Shown here piece after piece: positions 26,893 through 36,769 of a stretch of 64,000 nucleotides of DNA. Each line of letters opens with the position of its first letter. The stretch's first letter is position 1. The notes beneath the pieces are model-generated. The model saw only the letters and a program-made list of their open reading frames with translations, made no database searches and had not been told where the DNA came from. This DNA is from Neocallimastix lanati (nom. inval.). Its lineage: Eukaryota > Neocallimastigomycota > Neocallimastigomycetes > Neocallimastigales > Neocallimastigaceae. The position numbers were made by a program, and so were the translations under genes. The stretch lies in NCBI GenBank assembly GCA_016946835.1, contig JACVTC010000127.1, positions 174,001 to 238,000 of the forward strand, read 5' to 3'.

Positions 26893-29800
26893 TTTCTGAG
26901 GGGATTCAGCAATTAGTATAATAATAAAATCTTAATTATTTTTCAATCTTATATGCAATTTCAATCTTTTTATATAAAACATAACTGTAGCTTTTTAAAT
27001 CAATTATTCAATCAAAAGAATTTTTTACACTATACTACTAACAATATTGTTTTTGTTTTTTTCTTATATTTTTTAAATTTTTTCTATATTTTTTCTATAC
27101 TTTTTTATATATATATATATACTTTTTTATCGTTATATATGTTATTTTATATTTCTATATTAATTTTTTACTTTAGGTTTTTTTAATTTTCATATCCTTT
27201 TACAATATTTTAACATATAAAAAAAAAAAAAATAATAAATTAAATTTACTATTTTACATTATTTTATTGAATAAATAATTTTTCCACTAACATTGTTTTT
27301 TAAATATATCTTAGGAAATACAATTCATGTGAAACTATTAACTCTTATATTCAGTAAACTTAAATGTTAAATATTTTATATATAATTCTTTGGTATTCAA
27401 TCCTTATAATCAATTCATTTTAAATAGAAATTAAGTCAGTTCTTTTCTCAACTAACTCTAAACATGGATGCTTCTAGTTCTGTTAACACTACTCCCTTCC
27501 ATCGTGGTTTCTACTGCTTCGGAAATCATATGAATAATTATAGCCTTATTTTCATTCATGACCTTAATTCTTGGTCCCCTAGAAAACTAATGGCACAAGT
27601 TATTAGTAAGATCCCTTACTACAATGAAATTATTCCATATGTTAAAAAACTTTTTTCTCCAAGGTATGGCTCATACTTCATTATTAGGGTTAATAAATAC
27701 AAAAATGATCTCATCTTTTTCTATGTTTTAAATTTCTTAAGAGATGAAATTCCTGAAACAGCTAAAATTACCTGGTCCTTGTGTAATAAACTGAATCAAA
27801 TGAACAAGTCGAGGAAATCTAAAAACATTGATGTTGAACTTAATCCTATGGCAAAAGATTTTTTCTCTAGCCATCTAAATTCAAATTCTTCTTTCTTTAA
27901 TCTCTGTGTTAGTTGGAATATTAACGGTTGGAATACTGAAAAGCGAGATAGTATTTTGTATCTCAACTCTACTTTTAAACCTATATGTATCTGTCTACAA
28001 GAAACTGGAAAAAGTAAATATCTACCAAAAGATGTTTCATCACCTTTAATTCCATATTACAACTCAGTTTTCCTTAAAGCTAATCCTAAAACCCCTGGTA
28101 TGAGAGGACTCTTTATTGGTGTTCATTCTTCGTGCTCTTTCTTCCAAGAACCGTTTTTATACAAATATATCATTTCAGTTAATATTACTTCTTTTTGGAA
28201 TCAAAAATGTACTATTGGTAATATCTACTTCCCTCAAAGCAAATGGAAGGAAGCAAGACTAGTTGCTTTTGATGAACTCTCTCAATGGTTACGTTTTCAC
28301 AATAGAAAAAATGTTCCGGCTGTCCTAGTTGGTGACTTTAACATGTCATTAAAGAAGATCAAAACATACATTTCAAATAATTTTCCTAATTGGTATATTG
28401 CTCCTTTATATGGTAATCAATTTACATATGCTAAAGGTACTAGATCATCTTGCATTGATCATGTCATCTATAATGAGGCTTTGGCATCCCATATTAATAA
28501 AACCTCGGTTTGTACTTCGTTTTATGGTATTTCTGATCATAAACCTATTTTACTTTCTTGCAACAAAGTTCTCTCCGATGGTTTTATAAGGCCTACTAAA
28601 GTTTCTAAATGGTCAACTCATATTTGTAAAACAAAAAATTCAGATATTTTATCACATAATTATTTTTCAATCCTAGAAAATGACCTTGATTCTCATTACA
28701 ATTCGCTTACGGCTGATGAAATGGTAGAAAAATTTATCAATACAGCAAATAATATCGGGAAAGATATTAAGGCTTTTATTCCAACAAATTTAAAGGGCTC
28801 TGCTTTTCATTGTCCTTATTACATTAAAAAACTATCTCATGAAAAACATATTGCATTTCGGAATATTAAGCCTTACTTTAATTGTGAAAATGTTGATAAT
28901 TACCTTGAACAATTTAATAAATATGAAAAACTTTGCAAATTAATCAAGAAAACTAAGAGTAAATTTCGTTCTGCTAGATTTAAGGCTAATATAGTAAAAA
29001 TAGGTAATTATTTTTTGAATAAAGATTTCAAAAATGGTTGGAGATGTTTAAAGAAAATGGCTAAACCATCATATTCATCTACCTCCCTTACTTGCATTAA
29101 ATCTAAGTTTGGTCAAGATATTATCTCTCCTTCAAAGCAATTAGATAGATGGGCTGAATATTATAAAGATCTTGCTTCGGATCCCTCAGGTCACAGCCTT
29201 AATCGTAATTACTGGAATCATGCTTTAAGGAATATTAGTCTTAGATCCACTACCTGGAATATAAATGGTCCTATTACGATTGAAGATATTAAAAAAACTA
29301 TTTCATCGATGAAAAATAACAAAGCACCCGGCCCCGATGGTATTCCGATTGAATTCTACAAAGCTCTTTTTTGTAACGAAGAATTACTAGAATCACATCC
29401 TGCTGCTGGAAAGTGTCTAAAATTGATATTTAATAAAATATGGAATGGGTCATTTCCTAAAAAATGGAACTCAGCTTCTATTGTATTAATTCCTAAGAAG
29501 GGTGACCTATCAGATTGTAGTAATTATCGAGGTATTTCTCTCATTAACGTTGGACTAAAAATCATTTCAAAAATTATAACAGATAGAATATCTACTTACG
29601 CACTCTCACACAATTTCATTAGACCTGAACAATTTGGATTTCGCAACCGCGAAGAATGCATTAGTTTATTCATTTCCGTTAGAGAAATTTGTCAAAGAAG
29701 AAAATTCCAAGGAAAATTCACATATTTAGCTTTTTTAGATCTTAAAAAAGCTTATGATTCAGTTCCTATTTTTAACATTCTTACTAAATTATATCACTAT

Positions 29801-31810
29801 GGAGTACGCGGTAAATGTTTTGATTTTCTTTGTAATTTATATACTTCATCTAAAGCACGTGCTCGATTTGCTTCAATGTTATCAAATGAATTTCCTATTA
29901 AAAGAGGTGTTCGTCAAGGTTGTCCTTTATCTCCAATCTTATTCAATTTATTCATCAATGATATACTAAATGACTGTGAAAAGTATGGTGTTAATGTTGG
30001 AAGAAAAAAGTGTTGTGGTGGACTCTTTGCTGATGATGTTGTTCTCATTGCTCCAAGTGCAAAAAATTTAGAAAAATTATTAAAAAAGGTACATAAATGG
30101 GCTAATTTAAATGAAATGACTTTTGGTATTGAAAAGTGTGCAACTATGGTTATAAAACCAATGAACTTCCAACCTCCTCCAAACTATAGTGATCCAACCT
30201 TCTATTTAGGAAAGAATGATATTCCTAAAGTTTCTAGTTATGTCTATCTTGGTATTCCTTTTTCAGATGATCTCCTACTAGAACACATTATATCTCACAT
30301 GCATTTTAAAGTTAGAAAATCCCTTCTTTCATTTACACGTTTCTTTTCAAATAAACTTATTCCTATTGTATACAAGAAAAAAGTTCTTCAATCCTTTGTT
30401 ATTAGTAAAGTAATTTATTATTCTCCTTTACTTGGTTCAAACAAATCTAGAACGGCTAGAATTCAAACATTAATTAATACTGGTCTATTTTGGTGTATCG
30501 GTTCCTTCTCTAAAAATGGTAAAACAAATACAGAAAACAATGACTATATTAGACATAATTCAACAATGAGTACTTATGCTTTATCTCGAGATCTAAGCAT
30601 CCCTCCTATTGCTGGTATCTGCGCAGCCTTACAGATTAAATCATTTGCAAAATGGAGTAAATCAAACTGTATCATAAAGGATCTTATTAAATCTATTCCC
30701 AAAATGCCTTATTATTCCTGGACTAAAGAATCTAGAACACTATATAAAAAAATCAAAAAATATAAATGTGTAAAATATGACGATATTATAGAACGTTACT
30801 GGAAATCAGTTTCCAGATTTCAAGGTATTAAAGGTCAAAACTACGATAGTAACAAGTTCTCAAACAATAAAGCTATAATAATGCTTAGCTTAAAATATCC
30901 CCAATTCAACTTAGGATTTTCGTGGATTATACGTTTACGCTGTGGTTATAAATACAATACTACTATTGCTATTAGAATGGGTAGAGTTTCAGAAGATTGT
31001 CCAAAGTCCTGCCCATGTTGTGGTGAAGGTAATCAATCTTTTGAACATTGGATTTTTAAATGCGATGCTCTTGCATCTTTTAGATGGAATTCTTTAAATT
31101 TCATCGATGATCTCTATGTTTTATTCCTTAGGAAGATTAGAGCGTTTAATCCTCTTTCTTCCTATGACTCTATTTCTGATTTTGAAGATTATATCAATCA
31201 TTATATATACTTGTTCCTTCTTGGTGGGACTTTAGTTTTAAATGAACTACATTTCGATAGTGGGGAACAGAGACATTTAAATGAACTACTTTTCAAAGGT
31301 TCATCTGAGTCACCTGTTCCAAAAATTGTGGGCTTGGCGGAATTCTTAACAAATGCAATACCTATCATAAGTAGTTCGTTTGAGCTATTATTTGATAGGT
31401 ATTGCAAAATATCAAACTTAACCAAGAGCGTCGACGTCGTACTGATAAGGCATAATGAAAATACAGGATTATCATCTATTACTACGAAGGGTGATTCTCG
31501 CCCTAGTAGCTCAATAAATGATGAATCCGGGGAGAGTTTAGTGGACACCACACTATCTATTTTAAGGATGTTACTTCTAAATTTTATTTCTTTTTTATTT
31601 GATAGGAAGGGAAAAATTCCCGCATAGTACAACTTGCCGAAATACATAGTATTTTCGAGCTTTTTTATTTTTTATTTTTTATTTTTTAATTTTTTATTTT
31701 TAATTTCTAATGTACTTTTCACCTACATGTATTTTTTAAAATAAAATTTAATAAAGTTTTTGGAAGTGTATTCTCTTCCCTGTCTAAAAAAAAAAAAAAA
31801 AAAAAAAAAA
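26893..31810 (+). mobile_element. Full-length LINE (non-LTR retrotransposon) with TSDs and poly(A)
   Basis: Bounded by a 15-bp target duplication TTTAAGTAAGTTGTT at 26,878-26,892 and 31,811-31,825. It has a 571-bp 5' leader, one long ORF, a 3' untranslated region and a terminal A-run of about 27 nt (31,785-31,810). The inverted arm at about 63,520 carries the uninterrupted site (...ATAAGTTGTTGAGG), showing that exactly this segment is the insert. No separate ORF1 was found. The intact ORF and exact TSD suggest a fairly young, possibly competent copy. At least six related fragments occur elsewhere in the window. Confidence 0.93.
27464..31627 (+). CDS. LINE polyprotein: APE endonuclease + reverse transcriptase + zinc knuckle
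   Basis: 1387 aa, uninterrupted. Residues 1-140 are of unknown type. The APE-like endonuclease lies at about 148-362 (SWNINGW at ~150, QETG at ~179, GDFN around 290-293, SSCIDHV, SDHKP at ~357). Reverse transcriptase spans about 600-900 (NKAPGPDGIP at ~619, SNYRGISLI, EQFGFRNREE, DLKKAYDSV with Asp759, RGVRQGCPLSP, LFADDVV with catalytic Asp857/Asp858). A C-terminal zinc-knuckle-like motif follows at about 1179-1205 (CPCCGEG...HWIFKC). It nicks target DNA and primes cDNA synthesis from the LINE RNA (target-primed reverse transcription). The ATG has A at -3 and G at +4. Clade not assigned. Confidence 0.93.
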   Translation: MDASSSVNTTPFHRGFYCFGNHMNNYSLIFIHDLNSWSPRKLMAQVISKIPYYNEIIPYVKKLFSPRYGSYFIIRVNKYKNDLIFFYVLNFLRDEIPETAKITWSLCNKLNQMNKSRKSKNIDVELNPMAKDFFSSHLNSNSSFFNLCVSWNINGWNTEKRDSILYLNSTFKPICICLQETGKSKYLPKDVSSPLIPYYNSVFLKANPKTPGMRGLFIGVHSSCSFFQEPFLYKYIISVNITSFWNQKCTIGNIYFPQSKWKEARLVAFDELSQWLRFHNRKNVPAVLVGDFNMSLKKIKTYISNNFPNWYIAPLYGNQFTYAKGTRSSCIDHVIYNEALASHINKTSVCTSFYGISDHKPILLSCNKVLSDGFIRPTKVSKWSTHICKTKNSDILSHNYFSILENDLDSHYNSLTADEMVEKFINTANNIGKDIKAFIPTNLKGSAFHCPYYIKKLSHEKHIAFRNIKPYFNCENVDNYLEQFNKYEKLCKLIKKTKSKFRSARFKANIVKIGNYFLNKDFKNGWRCLKKMAKPSYSSTSLTCIKSKFGQDIISPSKQLDRWAEYYKDLASDPSGHSLNRNYWNHALRNISLRSTTWNINGPITIEDIKKTISSMKNNKAPGPDGIPIEFYKALFCNEELLESHPAAGKCLKLIFNKIWNGSFPKKWNSASIVLIPKKGDLSDCSNYRGISLINVGLKIISKIITDRISTYALSHNFIRPEQFGFRNREECISLFISVREICQRRKFQGKFTYLAFLDLKKAYDSVPIFNILTKLYHYGVRGKCFDFLCNLYTSSKARARFASMLSNEFPIKRGVRQGCPLSPILFNLFINDILNDCEKYGVNVGRKKCCGGLFADDVVLIAPSAKNLEKLLKKVHKWANLNEMTFGIEKCATMVIKPMNFQPPPNYSDPTFYLGKNDIPKVSSYVYLGIPFSDDLLLEHIISHMHFKVRKSLLSFTRFFSNKLIPIVYKKKVLQSFVISKVIYYSPLLGSNKSRTARIQTLINTGLFWCIGSFSKNGKTNTENNDYIRHNSTMSTYALSRDLSIPPIAGICAALQIKSFAKWSKSNCIIKDLIKSIPKMPYYSWTKESRTLYKKIKKYKCVKYDDIIERYWKSVSRFQGIKGQNYDSNKFSNNKAIIMLSLKYPQFNLGFSWIIRLRCGYKYNTTIAIRMGRVSEDCPKSCPCCGEGNQSFEHWIFKCDALASFRWNSLNFIDDLYVLFLRKIRAFNPLSSYDSISDFEDYINHYIYLFLLGGTLVLNELHFDSGEQRHLNELLFKGSSESPVPKIVGLAEFLTNAIPIISSSFELLFDRYCKISNLTKSVDVVLIRHNENTGLSSITTKGDSRPSSSINDESGESLVDTTLSILRMLLLNFISFLFDRKGKIPA

Positions 31811-31825
31811 TTTAAGTAAGTTGTT
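31811..31825. repeat. Right target-site duplication of the LINE
   Basis: TTTAAGTAAGTTGTT directly after the poly(A) tail. Confidence 0.92.
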
Positions 31826-33081
31826 GAGGATTTTAAAGGGTTAAAGGGTAAATGAATAATTTTTTATAAAATTGGACAAATGACCAAAAGAAGAAAAAAA
31901 GAAGATATATAATAATTTATTTTAATAAAAAGTGAAGATTTTTTAATCTAAATAATATTTATTAATTATTACCAATAAAATTTAAAATTATATTTCCTTT
32001 ACAAGAAATGTTAACCTTTTTTTTTTTTTTTTTTTTTTTTTTTTCTTTAATTATAATAAAGTTTTATAAAATTAAGGTTTTATTTTTATTTTTTTTTTTA
32101 TAAAATTAAGGTTTTATTTTTATCTTTTTTTTATAAAATTAAAGTTTTATTTTTATTTTTTTTATTTTTTTTTTTTTAAAAAAGTTTATTTTTGATTAAT
32201 TAATTAATTAATTATTATTATTTTTTTATTTATTTAAAATTATTTCTAAACAATATATAATAAATATTTATAATATATTTCTTATTTTAATAGCAATTAA
32301 AATAAGAAATAAACAATAATGAAATCATATTAACTAGAATTACCATATATAGATAATATGTATACCTATTTATTTTAGATGAAAAATGAAAATATTATAA
32401 TATTTGAAACAAAAAAAAAAAAAGGAATTCTAATTGAAATATAATATTTTAAACATAAAAAGGTGTTCTAATTATTATATATTGTTGATCATATTATAAT
32501 AATAAATTTTTATTAATAATATAATATATACATATAATTTAAAACGGCTGAAAAAAAAAGAATAAAGAATCGATCAAAATTTATTTTATTTTAAAAAAAT
32601 TTAAATAGTATAATAAATATAGTTTATTTATATATAACATTTATATCATTAAATAAAAAAAAAAAAAAAAAAAAAAAAGTTTATTATATAAATAAGATTT
32701 TATTTTTTTAATATATTTATAAAATACATTAATTATAAAAGTAATTCGTTCATACAATAGTAGTATGTTAATAACATTTATTGTTTTACAAATTAATAAA
32801 ATAAAAAAATTATAAAATGTTGAATAAAAATAATAATAATAAATAATTTATTTTAATTAAATGATTATAAATGTAACAATTTACAAAATTATTAAGTATT
32901 TGTATAAGAAGAAAGACTAAGTAATAAAAGTTCTTCGTTTCTATTTTGATGTAACTTTGACTCTTAATATTAGAAGTTTTTTTTTTATATATATCATTAT
33001 TTGAGTTGCTTATAAATAAATTAAAACCTTACTATTCGTACTTTATATCAGAATTAGATTATTTATGTTATTGATGAGATC

Positions 33082-33119
<38 letters not shown>

Positions 33120-33719
33120 TTTTCGTTGATATAAGAAAATTTTGAATGTTCTAATTATCGAATGAATTATAAATTCCTAACGCTCTAATGTATGAACAAC
33201 ATAATCCTTTCTGTAAAAGTTTGTACTTAATAATCTGTATTTAAAATGAAAGAAAATTAAATAAAAAAAAATTTATTCAACTAATTAATAATCTGTATTT
33301 AAAATGAAAGAAAATTAAATAAAAAAAAATTTATTCAACTAATTAATAAGACTGAATATAATGATTCATATTTATTCATTTATTTTATAATAAGCTTTTT
33401 TTTTATTTATAATTTGTTTTACTATTTAATCAACAAATATTCATGAGATTCGTATAAAAGTGTATTTTAATTTTTTTTTTAAAAAAAATGAACTCTTTTA
33501 GTATAAGATATATATGAATTCATCAGAAATATAATTAACAAGAAATCATGTAATAGAAATATATTAATTTTTTTTATTTAAAAAAAAATAACAGAATAGC
33601 TATGAGAAAGAAGATATGTATTTAAAGTGGAAATTCTATTAATTTGAATTTTTAAAAAATAAAGTCATTTTTTTAACATTGTTTAAACAAGCATACATTC
33701 ATATCATAACTATTTTGTT
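31826..33719. other. AT-rich non-coding part of arm 1
   Basis: No gene. It contains several poly(T)/poly(A) tracts (for example 32,018-32,044 and 33,086-33,117) and a degenerate 35-40-bp repeat at about 32,060-32,150 (TTTATAAAATTAAGGTTTTA type). It is conserved with arm 2, which shows common ancestry rather than function. Confidence 0.6.
33227..33342. repeat. Exact 58-bp tandem duplication
   Basis: Two copies starting at 33,227 and 33,285 (TTAATAATCTGTATTT...). Arm 2 has no such duplication, so it arose after the arms separated. Confidence 0.9.
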
Positions 33720-34110
33720 TTTTATTTCTGGTGTGTACCGCCCTTTCTTTGGTTTCAGCCCCCCCCCCTCAGGGGCAGTTAGAATATTAAGATAGTCACA
33801 CACTTTCATATACACACAGAAATGTCCCTGCTGGACAGCCTTACTGAGTATTCAGTATTGATGCTCTGACATGCATATTATTACTGAGAATTTTTCTTGT
33901 ACTACTTCTCCGAGTGCTTATCAAGTTCGTAATTTCCAAAGCATTGGTTTTTAACCTAATCTCTACCTCCCTTGGAAAATGTATAAACGTCAGAAATATT
34001 TGCAATTTGGAAGAATCTACCCATATGCTAGTGATTTCCACCTAAATACATTAAATTACAGCACCAGGTGCCTCATGTATACCTTTTTTTTTTTTTTTTT
34101 TTTTTTTTAT
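33720..34110 (-). repeat. Unclassified GC-richer interspersed repeat, short copy
   Basis: It matches 60,293-60,860 in inverted orientation but lacks about 200 bp in its middle. GC content is higher than the surroundings (it includes a C9 run at 33,760-33,768). In the minus orientation it starts at the T-run (34,084-34,109) and ends in an A-rich tail, which would fit a SINE-like element. A short segment (CAAAGCATTGGTTTTTAACC) also recurs near 14,060-14,085, so this sequence is dispersed. Confidence 0.55.
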
Positions 34111-34671
34111 AGTTTAAATGTATTATATGAATCTACTGTTATATATATATATATATATATGAAAGGTGTATCCTTTAAATACTAATATAATTTTATATTT
34201 TAAGAGAAACAATTGAAAAAAGAAAATAAAAATTTCTAAATAAAAATACTTTAATTACTTAGAAGTAGCAAATGAAAGAGATTAATATAAAATAAATAAA
34301 TAAATAAATAAGTTTAATTGAAAATAAGATTTAAATTATACTCATACAACAATAATTCTTTCACTATAATTTTTTCGCTAATTTACATCATATGTGTCTA
34401 AGTAGCTACGATAGTTAAAAATATATATATTATTTTTTTGAATATATAAATTAATTTCAAAATTTTTATAAAAAAAACTATTATTAATAAAATTATTATC
34501 CATCTACTTGATTATTAATTTATATTAACCAAGAGTTATTTATAACGCTAAATTATTTATTTGTTGTTCAAAATTCTAAATAGTGTAAATAATTAAAATT
34601 TCTGTCTTAACTTTAATATAAAAAAATTAATATATATAATAAATATATATATAAACATTAAAAACAAGTAG

Positions 34672-34893
34672 TCAGTTAATTGTGTTTAATATTATGTCAA
34701 GTTTATTAATAGGTTTTATTATATGAATTATTAAGAATTACTAAAAAATTACAAAGGTATAATTCAATAACAATTTAAATGTATTTATATGAATAATTTG
34801 TGGCTTATATATTTAATTTAATACAATACATGTCAATACATTATAAATACATTTGACACTTCTTCTTTTCATAAATTTCACATATTCTTTCAT
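34672..34893 (-). mobile_element. Diverged LTR related to the TRIM-like element
   Basis: Similar to the LTRs at 20.9 and 22.0 kb (TTATGTCAAGTTTATTAATA, TTTGTGGCTTATA, TTTCACATATTCTTTCA). It is followed on the plus strand by the complement of a purine tract (TTCCCTCTTAAACC) and then by internal sequence like that of the TRIM element, including a hairpin and TTGACAACACATGG near 35,303. Read on the minus strand it is a 3' LTR. No matching 5' LTR was found before the ankyrin gene. Confidence 0.65.
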
Positions 34894-36640
34894 TCCCTCT
34901 TAAACCTAGTTATTCTGAAAGAATAATTTGGTTTATAGGTGAATATGTGCTTATTTAATTATTTCTAAACTATTAACTATAACTTAAATATAATTTATTT
35001 CATTAATTCAATTTTAATATATTTTTGCATATTATTTAGTATTTTATTAAAGTTTATATTATTCAAAATTTATATTATATTACCCTATTTAATTATTTTA
35101 AATTATTTTAATTATTTTGAACTATTTTAATTGTATTAATGTTAATATCTTTGGATTGATTGTATTATCAAGTTCTAAATTTTGATTTATTCAAATTTAG
35201 TTTTATTATTATCATTATTTATTAATGAGTACTCGGTAATATCATGTCATCTTTTTTTAATTATTTAATTGTGATAGCCTTGTTCGTTTATACCTAATTA
35301 TTGACAACACATGGTTTACCTTATTGAATTTACGTTCTTTTGACAACTTATGCTTTTTTTATTTCATTTATTATTTTTTATTTATGACCACTCTTCAGAT
35401 TTATGACATTTAATTAATTTAATGTATTTAATAAAATTAATAAATTTGATGAAATAATATTCAAAGATATTTTATAATTTCAATTAATGCTTGATAGATT
35501 TTAATTAGAATATTGTTAGATAATTAAGATACTTTTAAAAAAAAACTAAAATGAACAAATTAACTAATAATATTCTAAGTATTTTTCTTCATTATTGTGT
35601 AAATGTTGTAAATGTATTGTTTTCTTTCCATGTATTGATTTTTATCTTTTATTTATTTCTTTAATTTTGATATTTGGTATCTTCTTTCTAGAAAAACAAT
35701 CTCTTTTTTTTTTTTTTTATTTTTTTATTTTTTTTTTTTTTTTTGTTATTTACTATTATAACTATTTATTGTAATTAAGTAGTTATTATGTATTTCCTGT
35801 ATAGAATAAACTGAATTTTAATTTTTCATATATAATTACTATTCCCCCCTCAAATCTAAATAATTTAAATTAATATTTTTGATTTGAATAATGAAAATTG
35901 TATAAATTGAGTAATTAATATGTACCATTCTATTCGTAAATGTATTACATTTTATTAAATTTATTTTATAACTAATTTAGTATTATTATGCTTATTGTCT
36001 ATGGTTAAAATCATTTTATGAGCACTAATATAAGCCATGTCCTAGTCTAATTATGTACCTATCTTGTATTTAATTGTATTTTTTCCGAATATCCGCTTTT
36101 TAGATTTAGCAGTAACTTTTTTTAAATATATTCGAATAATTATTTATAATATATTGTAATGGTTTATATTTTATATTTTAGTATAATATTTTGTAATTTT
36201 TGTAGGGGATAAATCAATTTTTAGTATTAAATTTTAAATTATTTTCATGTGAAATTATTACTATTGTTTATTAAATGTTTCAATTATATACTATTATAAA
36301 TTATTTAATTTTGTCTATTTTTATATATGTAGAATAAATATTTGTATTTGACAATATAGTTTCTATTTAATTTTATATATCTATAGTACAAAAATATATA
36401 AAAATAAAATATAAATATATATTAAATATATAATTAAAAAATATAGTACTATCATTCGAGTATTTATTTATGTATAGAAAATTGTGTTTTGTTTTAAAAT
36501 GTGCACAAATGTATGGTATTTATTATTGATATGATCACAAAATTTTAAACTCAAAATATTTTATATATATATTTATATATATTTATATTTATATAGACTG
36601 ACATATATTAACCTAATTTTTTTTTTTTTTTTTTTTTTTT
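34894..36640. other. Decayed LTR-element interior and AT-rich DNA
   Basis: 34,894-35,400 resembles the interior of the TRIM-like element. At about 35,847 CCCCCCTC precedes another TCAAATC...GATTTGA hairpin, suggesting a second nested relative. The remainder (to 36,640) is A/T-rich without recognisable genes and includes a 20-nt T-run near 36,619-36,643. Confidence 0.5.
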
Positions 36641-36642
36641 TT

Positions 36643-36735
36643 TGATTTAATGTTTATATATTTTGTAATTTTAATTTTAATTAAAGTACCATCTACATTG
36701 TTTTTATTTGTATAAGGTAATAAACATTCTCAAAC
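36643..36735 (-). pseudogene. Duplicated fossil of the ankyrin gene's 3' end
   Basis: This segment resembles 36,866-36,950, about 220 bp away in the same orientation. Both encode on the minus strand a YTN(R/K)NK-type block followed by (V/I)DG and INIKSK or SNIKSK. It is either a partial tandem duplication or the end of a vanished paralogue. Confidence 0.65.
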
Positions 36736-36769
36736 AACTACGGTACCACCATTAATAATAATAATAACT

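Larger units (their letters stand above)
26358..34270 (+). repeat. Arm 1 of an inverted segmental duplication
   Basis: From the CBM1 codons at 26,358 onward, the sequence matches the reverse complement of 64,000 down to about 60,105. It covers the xylanase 3' end, its 3' repeats and about 2.5 kb beyond the LINE. Anchors include the [14 protein letters not shown] end, the tract before and after the LINE target site, AAGTACGAATAGTAAGG (reverse complement near 33,040) and the ATGAATCTACTG block near 34,130. Private features are the full-length LINE (26,893-31,810), a 58-bp tandem duplication (33,227-33,342) and a shorter version of the 33.7-34.1 kb repeat. Similarity fades at about 34,270. Confidence 0.9.

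Noticed and set aside
26953-27186. Candidate ORF1 of the LINE in its leader
   Set aside because: 77-codon hydrophobic A/T translation without coiled coil or zinc knuckle; not a credible ORF1 protein.
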